Source: Rhodocyclaceae bacterium
GTDB taxonomy: Bacteria; Pseudomonadota; Gammaproteobacteria; Burkholderiales; Rhodocyclaceae
Direction of reading: 5' to 3'
DNA: 58,539 nucleotides
Assembly (NCBI GenBank): GCA_022072095.1
Contig: JAJVIJ010000002.1
Location: 1-58,539, forward strand
This document shows, piece by piece, positions 47,679-58,341 of the stretch. The position numbers and the translations under genes were made by a program. The first letter of the stretch is position 1; the number at the start of each line of letters is the position of its first letter. The notes below the pieces were generated by a model. It ran no database searches. It was not told the origin of the DNA and saw only the letters and a program-made list of their open reading frames with translations.

Positions 47679-48676
47679 GCAGCCGGCGACGCCGTATGAA
47701 CGGCGCGCATGAGGTCGTCGAACGACTCCCAGGTCCCCGACTCGGCGTACGCGACCGCGTCCTCGACCTCGTCGCCTACCTGGCTGTCCAGCGCGAGAAA
47801 CTCCGCCTCGCTGAGCCGGCCTTCGGCCTTGAGCCGCGCCGAATAGGTGTGCAGCGGACCGCGCGACTTCCATGCCTCGACCTCGCTCTTGTCCCGATAG
47901 AGTTCCGGATCGAACATCGAATGCGCGCGATAGCGATAGGTCTGATATTCGACGAACACCGGCACGCCCTCATTGCGTAGTCGCTCGAGCGCGGCGCGCG
48001 TCGTCTGATGGACCGCGACCACGTCCTGACCATCGGCACGCAATGTGCTGACACCATAGGACGCGGCCTTCAGGCACAAGTCCGTTTGCGCTTCCGACCG
48101 GGACAGCGCGGTACCCATGGCATACAGATTGTTCTCGCAGCAGAACAGCACCGGCAGCCGCCACAGGCCGGCCAGATTCATCGCCTCGTGGAAGGCACCT
48201 TCGGCGATGGCCCCCTCACCGAAAAAGCATGCGGTCACACGAGGGCTGTCCTGCATGCGCTCGGCAAGGGCCAGACCGACCGCGAGCGGCAGCCCGCCGC
48301 CCACGATGGCATTGCCGCCGAACAGTCGAATCCTCGCGTCGAACAGGTGCATCGACCCGCCGTGACCACGCGAGCAGCCCTCCACCTTGCCGAACATTTC
48401 GGCCATGATGCTGCGCATCGCCATGCCGCGCAGCAGCGCATGGCCATGTTCTCGATAGGTTGCGACGACGTTGTCTTCCGCAGACAGCGCCCGCATCGCT
48501 CCAGCCGCGACCGCCTCCTCGCCGATATAGAGATGCAGAAAGCCGCGGATCTTGCCGGCACCATACAGTTCGGCCGCTTTCTCTTCGAGACGGCGCACGC
48601 GCAGCATGTCCGCCAACAGCCCGCGCGCCAGCGCGTCGTCAAACGGCACCGGACCGCTAGGCGGCGCTGTGATCAC
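47675..48676 (-). CDS. 2-oxoacid dehydrogenase E1 component, alpha subunit
   Basis: A 333-residue thiamine-diphosphate-binding subunit. It shows [43 protein letters not shown] and the ThDP motif [17 protein letters not shown] ending ENNLYAMGT. The phosphorylation-loop-like region [11 protein letters not shown] is present. The GTG start at 48676 overlaps the stop of the acyl-CoA synthetase-like gene (GTGA). The pattern is closest to pyruvate or acetoin dehydrogenases; acetoin versus pyruvate cannot be decided. Confidence 0.93.
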
Positions 48677-50448
48677 GCGCCCGACTCCAGGGTCGAAAGA
48701 TCGCCCTCCGGCAAGCCAAGCTCGCGCGCTTTCAACAGGCGACGCATGATCTTGCCACTGCGCGTCCGCGGCAGCGCCGGCAGGAACGCGATCTCCTTGG
48801 GGGCGACCGCGGCGCCCAGGCGCTTGCGCGCGTGGCCGAGCAGCGCCAATTTCAGCGCTGCTGACGGCTCGAAGCCCTTCCTGAGCGACACGAAGGCCTT
48901 CACGGTTTCGCCGACCACCGGATCGGGTTTGCCGATCACACCCGCCTCGGCCACGGCCGGGTGCTCCATCAGCGCGCTTTCGACTTCGAAAGGCCCGATC
49001 AGGTGGCCGGCGGATTTGATGACGTCGTCGGCGCGACCGATGAACCAGTAATAGCCATCGGCGTCGCGCCGTGCCAGATCGCCGGTCAGATAGTAGCCGT
49101 CGCGAAAGCACCGGTGATAGCGTTCGTCCTCGCCCAGATAGCCCCTGAACATGGATGGCCAGCCGGCCTTCAGCGCAAGCTCGCCCTGCGCTGCGGCCGC
49201 GTCGAGCACGCGCAGCGACTCATCACCCTCGCCGCGCTGGACGATCGCAGCCTCGACACCGGGCAGCGGCAGACCCATCGATCCGGGTTTGATATCCAGG
49301 CCCGCGAAATTGGCGATCATGATGCCGCCCGTCTCGGTTTGCCACCAGTTGTCATGGATAGGCAGGCCAAGCACGTCCTGCCCCCACCAGACCGCCTCGG
49401 GATTGAGCGGCTCGCCGACGCTGGCGATGAAACGCAGCGCCGGGTAGCGGTGCTGGCGTGCGAGTTCGGGCCCGGCTTTCATCAGCATGCGGATGGCGGT
49501 CGGCGCCGTGTACCAGACGCTGACCCGCTGGGCTTCCAGGATGGCATACCAGCGCTCGGCGTCGAACTCGGCGGCATCGACGACGCTGGTGACGCCATGC
49601 AGCAAGGGTGCGATGATGCCGTAGGATGTCCCCGTGACCCAACCCGGATCGGCGGTGCACCAGAATATGTCTTCCGGGTGCAGGTCGAGCGCGTACTGGC
49701 CGGTGGCATAGTGCGTCGCGACCGCGCCATGGACATGTACCGCACCTTTCGGCTTGCCGGTGGTGCCACTGGTGAAATGCAACAGGGCCATGTCGTCGAC
49801 AGCGGTGCTGCCGACGAAAGGCGCTTCGGGGGCCGCAGCCAGCAACGTGCTGAAGTCGTCGGTGCCAGGCGGTGTCGTCGATTCGTCATCCGTGCCGACC
49901 AGCAACACGTGCTCGAGCGTGGGCAGCTGCGCCCGAACCGACTCGACCTTGCGCCGATACAGCGCGTCGGTCGTGACCAGCACGCGGCCGGCACCGATCG
50001 CGATGCGCGTCGCGATCGGCTCCGGGCCGAACGCCGAAAACAAGGGCGAGACGACGGCGCCGTACTTGAGCCCGCCGAGCACGGCGATGTACAACTCGGG
50101 AATCCGCCCGCACAACACGAACAGGCGCTCGCCTTTGGCGATACCAAGGCTAGCGAGCACATGCGCGAAGCGGTCCGTGAGCCGGGCCAGGTCCGCATAG
50201 CTCAGGTCACGACACTCGCCGGTCGCGGACAGGAATCGGAAGGCGATGCGCGCTCCCGCACCACCCTCTACATGGCGATCGATCGCAAGACGCGCGATAT
50301 TGACGTCGCGCCCGGACGCCAACCGATCACTGACGGCTTCCCAACTGAACGCACTGCACGCCACCGCATAGTCGCGCAGATTTGGCGGTATGCGCCAGTC
50401 CGCAGCGACCTTGCGGATCCGGTCAGGTCTATCTGCATGGGTATCCAT
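48673..50448 (-). CDS. Acetyl-CoA synthetase-like AMP-forming ligase
   Basis: A 591-residue ANL-family enzyme, closest to short acetate-CoA ligases (AcsA type). Motifs in order are [35 protein letters not shown], the acetate-pocket Trp in [36 protein letters not shown] and the C-terminal [14 protein letters not shown] with the catalytic lysine. A histidine acetyl-adenylate chemistry is well supported, the exact acid is not. It is the first gene of the operon with E1 alpha, E1 beta, E2 and ACP, all overlapping by 4 bp. The stand-alone AAA+ ATPase gene lies 63 bp upstream on the same strand. Confidence 0.9.
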   Translation of the reverse strand: MDTHADRPDRIRKVAADWRIPPNLRDYAVACSAFSWEAVSDRLASGRDVNIARLAIDRHVEGGAGARIAFRFLSATGECRDLSYADLARLTDRFAHVLASLGIAKGERLFVLCGRIPELYIAVLGGLKYGAVVSPLFSAFGPEPIATRIAIGAGRVLVTTDALYRRKVESVRAQLPTLEHVLLVGTDDESTTPPGTDDFSTLLAAAPEAPFVGSTAVDDMALLHFTSGTTGKPKGAVHVHGAVATHYATGQYALDLHPEDIFWCTADPGWVTGTSYGIIAPLLHGVTSVVDAAEFDAERWYAILEAQRVSVWYTAPTAIRMLMKAGPELARQHRYPALRFIASVGEPLNPEAVWWGQDVLGLPIHDNWWQTETGGIMIANFAGLDIKPGSMGLPLPGVEAAIVQRGEGDESLRVLDAAAAQGELALKAGWPSMFRGYLGEDERYHRCFRDGYYLTGDLARRDADGYYWFIGRADDVIKSAGHLIGPFEVESALMEHPAVAEAGVIGKPDPVVGETVKAFVSLRKGFEPSAALKLALLGHARKRLGAAVAPKEIAFLPALPRTRSGKIMRRLLKARELGLPEGDLSTLESGA

Positions 50449-50511
50449 GGCGGCAGATTAAGCCGATGAGGGCTCCTGTCCGTTGACCCGAATCAAGGCG
50501 CGCAGCGCGAA

Positions 50512-51474
50512 TCAGAAACCCATCCTGGGCTTGCCGCGCTGGTGCCGCGCGGCATCGATGTCGGTCGGCAAGAGATGGTCTCGCCGATCCAGCTTGGCAT
50601 TGCCGAAGGCCGCCAGCAGGGTCTTGCGCATGTCGCGCGGGGGCAATCCGGCAAGCTTGTCGATCACGCCCTGCGGAGCGTCGTCGGAAAACCCCCAGTC
50701 GTGCTCGCGCACGATGTCCTGGTAGAGCGCGGTCGCGATGGCTACCGCCTGATCGAAATCGGGAGGCGGGACCTCGTAGACGTTCATCCGGTTAAGGATC
50801 GGCTCCGGCATCGGCGCATCGTCATTGGCCGTGGCCACCCACAAGACATGGCTCGCGTCGATATCGATGTCGACGAACTCATCCTTGAAGTGCCGGGCGG
50901 TGTCGTGCTCCAGCAGGCCATACAGGGCACCCATCGGATCGTAGCGTGCATCCCCGCCAGCCTTGTCGACCTCGTCCAGCACGATCACCGGATTGGCATA
51001 TTCGCCATCGATCAGTGTTTGCGCGACCTTGCCCGCCTTGGCGTGATTCCACTGCGACGAAGCGCCGGACAGGACCCAGCCAGCAGTCAGGGAGTTCATG
51101 GGCACGAACTCATGATGGGTGCCGAGGGCTTGTGCGAGGCAGCGCGCGAAATGGGTCTTGCCGATACCAGGCTTGCCGAGCAGCAGAATGGGGGTGAAAT
51201 GCATCGGTTCGTTACCGGAGATCGCCAGAGCGAGATATTTCTTCAGGTCGTCGATGACCGGGCCGAAATTGGGACAGCTCTGATAAAGCGGATCCAGTCC
51301 GTCCAGCGACGAGGGCTTCACGAGATAGCGATCCCCACCCAGCTTGCGCATCTTTTCGTAGTAGGCGGACAGCGATTCATTACGTTGCGACGAGGGCTCC
51401 TCCAAGGCGCGCTCCACATCAGCGACCCGATAGATAGAGCGCATTTCGGCCAGCGGAATCTGAACATTCGACAT
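50512..51474 (-). CDS. Stand-alone Lon-like AAA+ ATPase
   Basis: A 320-residue protein built of one AAA+ module. A short N-terminal helical part precedes Walker A LGKPGIGKTHFAR (Lys106) and Walker B VIVLDEVDKAGG (Asp167, Glu168); LWVATANDDAPMPEPILNRM gives sensor 1 and the arginine finger region, and a small helical C-domain ends with PPRDMRKTLLAAFG. The order resembles the ATPase of Lon proteases, but there is no Lon N-domain and no protease domain. Role unknown. ATG 51474 follows GGAGGA; it precedes the acyl-CoA synthetase/E1/E2/ACP operon on the same strand by 63 bp. Confidence 0.85.
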   Translation of the reverse strand: MSNVQIPLAEMRSIYRVADVERALEEPSSQRNESLSAYYEKMRKLGGDRYLVKPSSLDGLDPLYQSCPNFGPVIDDLKKYLALAISGNEPMHFTPILLLGKPGIGKTHFARCLAQALGTHHEFVPMNSLTAGWVLSGASSQWNHAKAGKVAQTLIDGEYANPVIVLDEVDKAGGDARYDPMGALYGLLEHDTARHFKDEFVDIDIDASHVLWVATANDDAPMPEPILNRMNVYEVPPPDFDQAVAIATALYQDIVREHDWGFSDDAPQGVIDKLAGLPPRDMRKTLLAAFGNAKLDRRDHLLPTDIDAARHQRGKPRMGF

Positions 51475-51679
51475 CTGAGTTCCTCCCGAATGGATTCGAC
51501 AGCGGTCAATCCATGATGAGCCTAGTTTTCGGCAATCGTCGCGCCGGGTCAATAGCGAATTTCGAAACATGGCGAATTGCGAAAACGCTCCTTTCCTGTC
51601 CACAATCATCGTCCCCAGCACGGCAGAAGGGAGCCGGACCACGGCATGGTCGATGATGCGCCGGCATCCCGAGGGCCGA

Positions 51680-51688
51680 TGCTAGAAT
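51680..51688 (+). promoter_or_regulatory. Possible extended -10 promoter of alaS
   Basis: TGCTAGAAT (TGn plus TAGAAT) about 70 bp before the alaS start. No recognisable -35 is found at the right distance, which an extended -10 can compensate. Confidence 0.42.
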
Positions 51689-51723
51689 GCAGAGCTCACC
51701 ACGTATGCATACATACTGCATAA

Positions 51724-51760
51724 ATCACGGACCATGATCACGGACCATGCACGGACCATG
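51724..51760 (+). repeat. Tandem ATG-containing repeat at the alaS start
   Basis: Two adjacent 13-bp copies of ATCACGGACCATG (51724-51736, 51737-51749) followed by an 11-bp copy CACGGACCATG (51750-51760). Each ends in an ATG (51734, 51747, 51758). The first and third are in the alaS frame, the second is not. Confidence 0.85.
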
Positions 51761-51761
51761 A
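51747..51761 (+). CDS. Four-codon upstream reading frame overlapping the alaS start
   Basis: ATG 51747 opens a frame MHGP ending in TGA at 51759-51761, which overlaps the likely alaS start ATG 51758 (ATGA). This is the same geometry as translational coupling between genes. It may be a leader affecting alaS translation or a by-product of the repeat; expression is unproven. Confidence 0.35.
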   Translation: MHGP

Positions 51762-54400
51762 ATAGCGCCGAGATACGACGCCGCTTCCTGCAATTCTTTG
51801 CCGAGCACGGTCATACCATCGTGGCCTCCAGCCCCTTGGTGCCGGCCAACGACCCGACACTGCTGTTCACGAACAGCGGCATGGTCCAGTTCAAGGATGT
51901 TTTCCTCGGGCGCGAGAGTCGGCCCTATGTGCGAGCGACGAGCTCGCAGCGCTCGGTGCGTGCCGGCGGCAAGCACAACGACTTGGAGAACGTCGGCTAT
52001 ACCGCACGCCACCATACCTTCTTCGAAATGCTTGGAAATTTCAGCTTCGGCGACTATTTCAAGCGCGAAGCGATCCAGTATGCATGGGCGCTGCTCACCG
52101 AGGTCTATGGGCTTCCCGCCGAGCGCCTTTGGGTCACGGTGTACGCCGAGGACCAGGAAGCCTACGACATCTGGGTGAATGAAGTCGGCGTACCGGCCGA
52201 GCGCTGCATACGCATCGGCGACAACAAGGGTGCGCGCTACGCCTCGGACAACTTCTGGCAGATGGCGGACACCGGCCCATGTGGCCCATGTTCGGAAATT
52301 TTCTACGACCACGGACCGGAAGTCTGGGGCGGTCCGCCGGGTTCACCCGAAGCCGACGGCGACCGCTATATCGAGGTCTGGAACCTGGTGTTCATGCAGT
52401 ATTCGCGCGACGAATCCGGCACGCTGACCCCGTTGCCCCGCCCCTGCGTCGATACCGGCATGGGGCTGGAACGCCTGGCCGCCATTCTTCAGGGCGTGCA
52501 CAGCAACTATGAGATCGATTTGTTTCGTCGCCTCGTCGCCGCTGCGGCACGCGCGACCGGCACGAGTGAAACCGATACACCCTCGCTCCGGGTCATCGCC
52601 GACCACATTCGCGCGTGTGCATTCCTGATCGTCGATGGCGTGATACCCGGCAACGAAGGCCGCGGTTACGTGCTGCGTCGCATCATCCGCAGAGCCTTGC
52701 GCCATGGCCACAAGCTTGGCCAGACCCAAGCCTTCTTCCACACACTGGTTGCCGACCTCGACCACGAGATGGGTGAGGCCTATCCAGAACTCTCCCGCGA
52801 GCGCGAGCGGGTCGCGCAGGTCCTGCGTCAGGAAGAGTTGCGCTTCGGCGAAACGCTGGAACACGGCATGAAGGTGCTGGACGGCGCGATATCTGACTTG
52901 TCAGCCCGCGGCGACACCACGCTGCCCGGCCAGATCGCATTCATGCTTTACGACACCTACGGTTTCCCGTTGGATCTGACCGCCGATGTCTGCCGCGAGC
53001 GCGGGCTTGCGGTCGATCAGGCAGGCTTCGACGTGGCCATGGCGCGGCAGCGTGACCAGGCGCGCGCTGCGGGACGATTTCATACCGAAGCCACACTCGC
53101 CTACACAGGCGGCCACACTGAGTTTCGCGGCTACGACACGCTGACCGACAGCGGCCGGATCACAGCCCTCTATCGCGACGGCATCGCCGTACCCGCCTTG
53201 CAGGCTGGCGAAGCGGGAGTCGTGGTCCTCGATGTGACGCCGTTTTACGCCGAATCCGGAGGTCAGGTCGGCGACCGCGGCCGCCTCACGCGCGGGGCGG
53301 ACATCCGCTTTCTGGTACAGGACACCCGCAAGATCCAGGCGGACGTGTACGGACATCATGGGGTGGTCGAGTCCGGCAGTCTGGCACTCGGGGACATGGT
53401 CGTCGCCGAGGTCGATGGCGAGGCGCGTCATCGCATCATGCGCAACCATTCGGCAACCCATTTGATGCATGCCGCACTGCGTCAGGTATTGGGCAGTCAT
53501 GTGCAGCAGAAAGGCTCCTTGGTCGATGCCGACAAGACGCGCTTCGATTTTTCGCACCCCGCCCCCCTCACCGACACCGAATTGCGTGAGGTCGCGCTGC
53601 TCGTGAATCGGCAGGTGCTCGCCAACACCGCGAGCTGTGCACGCCAGATGGATTACCGCGAGGCGCTGGCCGCCGGCGCGATGGCACTGTTCGGTGAGAA
53701 GTACGCAGACTCGGTGCGCGTGCTGGACATCGGTTTTTCGCGCGAGCTGTGCGGCGGCACCCATGTCGCCCGCACCGGTGACATCGGCTTGTTCAAGATC
53801 GTTGCGGAATCCGGCGTCGCATCGGGCGTCCGTCGTATCGAGGCCATCACCGGCGAGGCGGCGCTGATGAAGGCATTCGAGCAGGAGTCGCTGCTCGCCG
53901 GCATCGCGGCACAACTGCGCGCCAGTCCTGACGAAGCACCCGCGCGCGTCGAGCAATTGCTCGAACAGCTGCGGACACGCGACAAGGAGCTCATGCAGAT
54001 GAAGAGCCGCCTAGCCGCAAATCAGGGTGAAGCGCTCGTGCGCCAGGCGATCGAGGTCGCTGGCGTCCGCGTGCTGGCGACGGTCCTGGATGGGGCGGAC
54101 GTGCGTTTGCTGCGTGAATCGGCCGACCAGTTCAGACAACGCATCAAACCCTGCGTGGTCGTGGTCGGCAGCCATGCCGACGGCAAGGTGAACCTGGTCG
54201 CAGCGGTCTCACCTGAACTGGCCGGCCGCATCCACGCCGGGGAGCTGGCCGGCTTCGTCGCGGCTCAGGTTGGTGGCAAGGGGGGCGGGCGCGCCGACAT
54301 GGCTCAGGCCGGCGGCTCCCAACCCGACAAACTCGGCGCAGCGCTCGCCTCGGTCCAGGTTTGGCTGGCCGATAAGCTCGGTACGGCGCAGAAAGGATGA
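51758..54400 (+). CDS. alaS: Alanyl-tRNA synthetase
   Basis: Charges tRNA-Ala with alanine and edits mischarged serine. The protein has 880 residues, normal for the family. The class II core carries [56 protein letters not shown] and GLERLA. The editing domain has [14 protein letters not shown] and [13 protein letters not shown] with zinc-binding His/Cys, and a C-terminal coiled-coil plus C-Ala domain completes it. Start ATG 51758 ([13 protein letters not shown]) matches the family; ATG 51734 would add eight residues from the repeat. Upstream ribosome-site sequence is poor. A matching tRNA-Ala gene is at 41419. Confidence 0.97.
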   Translation: MNSAEIRRRFLQFFAEHGHTIVASSPLVPANDPTLLFTNSGMVQFKDVFLGRESRPYVRATSSQRSVRAGGKHNDLENVGYTARHHTFFEMLGNFSFGDYFKREAIQYAWALLTEVYGLPAERLWVTVYAEDQEAYDIWVNEVGVPAERCIRIGDNKGARYASDNFWQMADTGPCGPCSEIFYDHGPEVWGGPPGSPEADGDRYIEVWNLVFMQYSRDESGTLTPLPRPCVDTGMGLERLAAILQGVHSNYEIDLFRRLVAAAARATGTSETDTPSLRVIADHIRACAFLIVDGVIPGNEGRGYVLRRIIRRALRHGHKLGQTQAFFHTLVADLDHEMGEAYPELSRERERVAQVLRQEELRFGETLEHGMKVLDGAISDLSARGDTTLPGQIAFMLYDTYGFPLDLTADVCRERGLAVDQAGFDVAMARQRDQARAAGRFHTEATLAYTGGHTEFRGYDTLTDSGRITALYRDGIAVPALQAGEAGVVVLDVTPFYAESGGQVGDRGRLTRGADIRFLVQDTRKIQADVYGHHGVVESGSLALGDMVVAEVDGEARHRIMRNHSATHLMHAALRQVLGSHVQQKGSLVDADKTRFDFSHPAPLTDTELREVALLVNRQVLANTASCARQMDYREALAAGAMALFGEKYADSVRVLDIGFSRELCGGTHVARTGDIGLFKIVAESGVASGVRRIEAITGEAALMKAFEQESLLAGIAAQLRASPDEAPARVEQLLEQLRTRDKELMQMKSRLAANQGEALVRQAIEVAGVRVLATVLDGADVRLLRESADQFRQRIKPCVVVVGSHADGKVNLVAAVSPELAGRIHAGELAGFVAAQVGGKGGGRADMAQAGGSQPDKLGAALASVQVWLADKLGTAQKG

Positions 54401-54405
54401 TCTGG

Positions 54406-54687
54406 ATGCGAACGCCCTATTTGATCGCACTGCCGTTGTCACTATCGTTGGTGGCGCACGCGCAAGTCATCGAGGCCACCACCGCAGCCGGTGACGCCGT
54501 GCGCTTGTTTGCGGATGGGCACTGGGAGTTTGTCGACCCGGCCAAGCGCGCAACGCAGGCTGCGCCCATGCGCGCGCAAGCCCTGCGCGACGCCGCGACC
54601 CAGGGTGGCCTGTTCGGGATCGGCCGCGAACTGCGCCCGGGCGATCCGGACTACAATCGGGGCAGCCTGAACCCGAAACTGCGATGA
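54406..54687 (+). CDS. Small secreted protein of unknown function
   Basis: A 93-residue protein with a signal peptide (about 1-20, cleavage after AHA). The short mature domain begins VIEATTAAGDAVRLFADGHWEFVDP, a pattern seen in small periplasmic proteins annotated as DUF3157 or SH3-like; I do not firmly assign a family. ATG 54406 is chosen over the overlapping ATG 54397 because the AAAGGA ribosome site is well spaced for it. It lies just after alaS, and its end overlaps the NUDIX gene by 4 bp (ATGA). Confidence 0.72.
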   Translation: MRTPYLIALPLSLSLVAHAQVIEATTAAGDAVRLFADGHWEFVDPAKRATQAAPMRAQALRDAATQGGLFGIGRELRPGDPDYNRGSLNPKLR

Positions 54688-55181
54688 CAATGAAGTATTG
54701 CCCCCGTTGCGCCGCACCCCTGACCCGACTGCCGCTGGCCGGGCGTGACCGCGTCTGTTGCCCGGATCATCAATGCGGCTATGTCTTCTGGGACAACCCG
54801 CTGCCAGTGGTCGCGGCCCTGATCGAACGCGAAGGCAGTGTGCTGCTCGCGCGCAACCATGGCTGGCCGGCCGACATGTTCGGGCTGATCACCGGTTTCA
54901 TCGAGCGGGGTGAATCGCCCGAACAGGCGCTGCTGCGCGAAGTCAAGGAAGAGCTGTCGCTGGATGTCGATCGCTACGAGCTGATCGGCGTCTACCCCTT
55001 CCCACGCAAGAACGAGCTGATCATCGCCTACCATGCCACCGCAATCGGTGACGTGACTTTGAATGAAGAGCTGGCCGAATACAAACTCGTTCTGCCCGCG
55101 GAGCTGAGGCCATGGGCCCATGGAACCGGGCTCGCGATGCGTGACTGGCTCGCTCGCCGCACGCTTCCCACCGGTACCTGA
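54684..55181 (+). CDS. NUDIX hydrolase with N-terminal zinc ribbon (NudC-like)
   Basis: A 165-residue enzyme. A zinc ribbon (CPRC at 6-9, then CCPDHQC) precedes the NUDIX domain with the box GFIERGESPEQALLREVKEEL around residue 73. This is the layout of NudC-type NADH/RNA-cap pyrophosphatases but without the N-terminal domain, so it is a short relative of about 160-180 residues often found in proteobacteria. The substrate is unknown. It overlaps the secreted-protein gene upstream. Confidence 0.92.
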   Translation: MTMKYCPRCAAPLTRLPLAGRDRVCCPDHQCGYVFWDNPLPVVAALIEREGSVLLARNHGWPADMFGLITGFIERGESPEQALLREVKEELSLDVDRYELIGVYPFPRKNELIIAYHATAIGDVTLNEELAEYKLVLPAELRPWAHGTGLAMRDWLARRTLPTGT

Positions 55182-55208
55182 CCGGCGCGCAGATCTTGGA
55201 CCCGCGGC

Positions 55209-56600
55209 TCAGCTCGGGTTTTTCGGCAGCCCGCCGAGCAAGGCGGCGACCTGCCGGTCACTTCGTCTGACCGTCCGTTCCGGAGGCGTGCCGGCGTCGG
55301 TGTTCGCAGAGGCAGTCGAGGGTTCATAGGGCTTGCTGAAATCGAAACCGTCGGCCGCAATGTGTGCAGGCACGGCGACCGGCGAGCGACGCCGTGCCGA
55401 TGCCGCGCGGCCAGCCGCCGGTGCGCGCTCGGTCCCACGCTCGCGACGCTCGCCACGCCCCCCGGAGCCGGTCACATCGACGGTCTCCCGTGGAATCGCG
55501 CGGCCGAGCAGTTTTTCGATTTCGAGGAGGCGCTTCTCTTCGCCGGCATCCATCAACGACATCGCCTCGCCGCTCTTGCCGGCGCGCCCGGTGCGGCCGA
55601 TGCGGTGCACATAATCCTCGGCGTTGCCCGGCAATTCGAAATTGACCACGAACGGTAGGTCCTCGATGTCCAAGCCACGCGCGGCGACATCGGTCGCGAC
55701 GAGTACGCGCACCTCGCCGCGCTTGAACGCTTCCAGCGCCTCGGTGCGCTGCTGCTGGCTCTTGTCACCATGGATGGCGTCGGCCTGGATGCCCTGACGC
55801 GCGAGATGTACGGCCAGGCGGCTGGCACCGAACTTGGTGTTGACGAACACCAGCGCCTGGCGCGGATCCGCGAGCAGCAGGGCGGTCAGCGCCGCACGCT
55901 TGTCATGCTCGGATACCACCAGCACCCGATGAGTGACGGTCTCGGCTGCGGAGTTGTTGCGCGCGACCTCGACGCGCACCGGGTCGCGCAGCATGCTCGC
56001 CGCGAGCTTGCGGATCTCGTCCGAAAACGTCGCCGAAAACAGCAGGCTCTGGCGGACTTGAGGCAGCAGCGCCAGGATGCGGCGGATATCCGGGATGAAA
56101 CCCATGTCCAGCATGCGGTCGGCCTCGTCGAGCACGAGCAGGCTGACTTGGGCGAAGGAAATGTTGCGGCTCTCCACGTGGTCGAGCAATCGGCCCGGCG
56201 TCGCGACGACGATTTCGCGACCCTGTAGCAGCTCCTGCGTCTGTGGGCCCATCGGCACGCCGCCGTAGATGCACACCGCACGCAGCGGCAGATACTTGCC
56301 GTACGTCTGCACGCTCTCGAATACCTGGACCGCCAATTCGCGAGTCGGCGTGAGCAGCAGCGCTCGTACCGGGTGCCGTGCGGGCGACGGCAAGCTGTTG
56401 GCATGAGGCGCCAGTCGCTGCAACAACGGCAGGGTAAATCCGGCCGTCTTGCCCGTGCCGGTCTGGGCCGCGCCCATGACGTCGCGTCCGGCCAAAACAA
56501 ACGGGATGGCTTGCTGCTGGATGGGCGTCGGCTCGGTATAGCCGGCTTCGCTGACGGCGCGCTGGATTTCGGGAATCAACCCGAGTTCGGAAAACTGCAT
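55209..56600 (-). CDS. rhlE: DEAD-box RNA helicase RhlE
   Basis: ATP-dependent RNA helicase of 463 residues. Motifs in order: Q motif [14 protein letters not shown]...[10 protein letters not shown], Walker [61 protein letters not shown] and [12 protein letters not shown] basic, Gly/Arg/Ser-rich C-terminal tail (about 375-463) is typical of RhlE proteins and likely binds RNA or degradosome partners. ATG 56600 is preferred because the Q motif follows at once; the open frame extends upstream. Confidence 0.95.
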   Translation of the reverse strand: MQFSELGLIPEIQRAVSEAGYTEPTPIQQQAIPFVLAGRDVMGAAQTGTGKTAGFTLPLLQRLAPHANSLPSPARHPVRALLLTPTRELAVQVFESVQTYGKYLPLRAVCIYGGVPMGPQTQELLQGREIVVATPGRLLDHVESRNISFAQVSLLVLDEADRMLDMGFIPDIRRILALLPQVRQSLLFSATFSDEIRKLAASMLRDPVRVEVARNNSAAETVTHRVLVVSEHDKRAALTALLLADPRQALVFVNTKFGASRLAVHLARQGIQADAIHGDKSQQQRTEALEAFKRGEVRVLVATDVAARGLDIEDLPFVVNFELPGNAEDYVHRIGRTGRAGKSGEAMSLMDAGEEKRLLEIEKLLGRAIPRETVDVTGSGGRGERRERGTERAPAAGRAASARRRSPVAVPAHIAADGFDFSKPYEPSTASANTDAGTPPERTVRRSDRQVAALLGGLPKNPS

Positions 56601-56689
56601 GCGTGGGTAGTTGGAGGTGAATCCGTCGTGATCAAGTCGCGAGTATACGTAAAGTTGACTGTTTTCCGAAGAAAGCAACGCAAGTTCGA

Positions 56690-57775
56690 CTAGAACAGCT
56701 CCCCTTGCCCGGAAACCGATGGCGGGCGGAACCGCGAACAGTTCAATGGTGGCAAGTCCTGGTCGAGCCGAAAGCGGCGTCTTGCCAGACGTGCGCGCTG
56801 CGCCAGCATGTCGGCGTAGGCCCCCTGCCCACGCATGCGCTCGCCGAACCGGGCATCGTATTCCCGGCCGCCATGCGCCTGACGCATCAAGCTGTAGACG
56901 TGCTCGGCCCGATCCGGATACCAGGCCTCCAGCCACGCTCGGAACAAAGGCCTGACCTCCCGCGGCAGACGCAGCAGTACATATCCGGCGCTGCGCGCGC
57001 CGGCTTCGGCAGCGGCGGCGAAGACGGCCTCGAGCTCATGGTCATTGACGGCCGGAATCAGCGGCGCACACAGCACACCGCAGGGGATGCCCGCATCGGA
57101 CAGGCTCCGCAGGGCCTCGAGTCGCCGTTGTGGCCGGGCGGCACGCGGCTCCAGGCTGCGCGCGAGGGCTCCGTCCAACGTCGTCACGGAAAACATCACC
57201 TGGACCAACCCATCCCTGGCCATGTCGGCGAGCACATCCCGATCGCGTTCGATCAATGCGCTCTTCGTGACGATCGAGACCGGATGACGAGTCTCGGCCA
57301 GAATCTCGAGCAGCCGGCGGGTCAGCCTCAGCCGCCTTTCGACCGGCTGGTAGGCATCCGTATTGATGCCCAGCGCAATCGGTGCAATGGGCGAGCAGAC
57401 GTAAGCGCGTCGTCCAAGCTCGCGCAGCAGACACTCCGGCGCATCCGGCTTCCACGCGATCTTGGTCTCGAAATCCAGACCCGGCGACAGCCCCAGATAG
57501 GCGTGGGAAGGGCGCGCAAAACAGTACGCACAGCCATGTTCGCAGCCGCGGTAGGGATTGATCGACTGGCTGAAAGGCACGTCGGGAGAGTCGTTGCGCG
57601 CAATCACCGACCTGGCGTGATCGATGATGAGCTCGGTACGCGGCGCTTCCTCCACCGGCTCATCCGACGCCCAGCCATCGTCGAAGCTCTCGCGCACAAG
57701 TTCGGCGTAGCGGCTGTCAGGATTGGACGCCGCCCCCCGCCCCCGTATCGGCACCGGAAACCCCTGCCGATTCAT
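56690..57775 (-). CDS. PA0069-family radical SAM protein
   Basis: A 361-residue iron-sulfur protein. The [4Fe-4S] motif [14 protein letters not shown] binds the radical SAM cluster; NPYRGCEHG precedes it and [13 protein letters not shown] follows, as in spore photoproduct lyase-like proteins of the PA0069 family. The C-terminal part ends [13 protein letters not shown], which resembles a PCNA/beta-clamp-like short motif (QGELF), only suggestive. Function is unknown, possibly nucleic acid modification or repair. It is transcribed 13 bp after the ArsC-family gene. Confidence 0.9.
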   Translation of the reverse strand: MNRQGFPVPIRGRGAASNPDSRYAELVRESFDDGWASDEPVEEAPRTELIIDHARSVIARNDSPDVPFSQSINPYRGCEHGCAYCFARPSHAYLGLSPGLDFETKIAWKPDAPECLLRELGRRAYVCSPIAPIALGINTDAYQPVERRLRLTRRLLEILAETRHPVSIVTKSALIERDRDVLADMARDGLVQVMFSVTTLDGALARSLEPRAARPQRRLEALRSLSDAGIPCGVLCAPLIPAVNDHELEAVFAAAAEAGARSAGYVLLRLPREVRPLFRAWLEAWYPDRAEHVYSLMRQAHGGREYDARFGERMRGQGAYADMLAQRARLARRRFRLDQDLPPLNCSRFRPPSVSGQGELF

Positions 57776-57788
57776 GGGCTACCATGAC

Positions 57789-58145
57789 TCATGCCATCGT
57801 CCCGAAGGCCGTGCGGTAGCGTTCGGCATCGAAACCAAGCAGCCGCTGACCGCCCAGATCGAGTATCGGGCGCTTGATCAGCGAGGGTTGCGCGAGCATC
57901 AGCGCCCACGCGCGCTCCTCATCGAGCCCAGTCTTGTCGGTGTCCGGCAGCTTGCGAAAACTCGTGCCGGACCGGTTCAAAACGCGCTCCCAGCCGAACT
58001 CCCGACACCAGTGCGCCAAGCAGTCCCGATCGACCCCGGCCGTCTTGTAATCGTGGAAGACATACTCGATCCCACGCTCGTCGAGCCACGCGCGCGCTTT
58101 TCTTACGGTACCGCAGTTCTTGATGCCATACAGCGTGACGCCCAC
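57789..58145 (-). CDS. ArsC/Spx/YffB family thioredoxin-fold protein
   Basis: A 118-residue protein starting at GTG 58145 after a GGAGGG ribosome site. It begins VGVTLYGIKNCGTVRKARAWL, with one active-site cysteine and no CxxC, and ends DLGGQRLLGFDAERY. This is the YffB group of the ArsC family, distinct from true arsenate reductases. Activity in relatives is glutathione-dependent thiol reduction, unproven here. It lies upstream of and on the same strand as the radical SAM gene. Confidence 0.88.
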   Translation of the reverse strand: MGVTLYGIKNCGTVRKARAWLDERGIEYVFHDYKTAGVDRDCLAHWCREFGWERVLNRSGTSFRKLPDTDKTGLDEERAWALMLAQPSLIKRPILDLGGQRLLGFDAERYRTAFGTMA

Positions 58146-58341
58146 GACGCACCCTCCGCAATAACGCGACTGTGGCCTGATCGGGCTCGCCCGGAACGTG
58201 ATGGCAGGCCTTGGCACGCATGGTGCCACAACAGGCAAAGCCTGCGCACCCGGCGAATATGCGCTAAGTTCCGCCTTAACATTTGCCCACCCGGCGTCGG
58301 CCAAGCGAATGCCACGCTGACGCCACCCCAACGGAGACATC

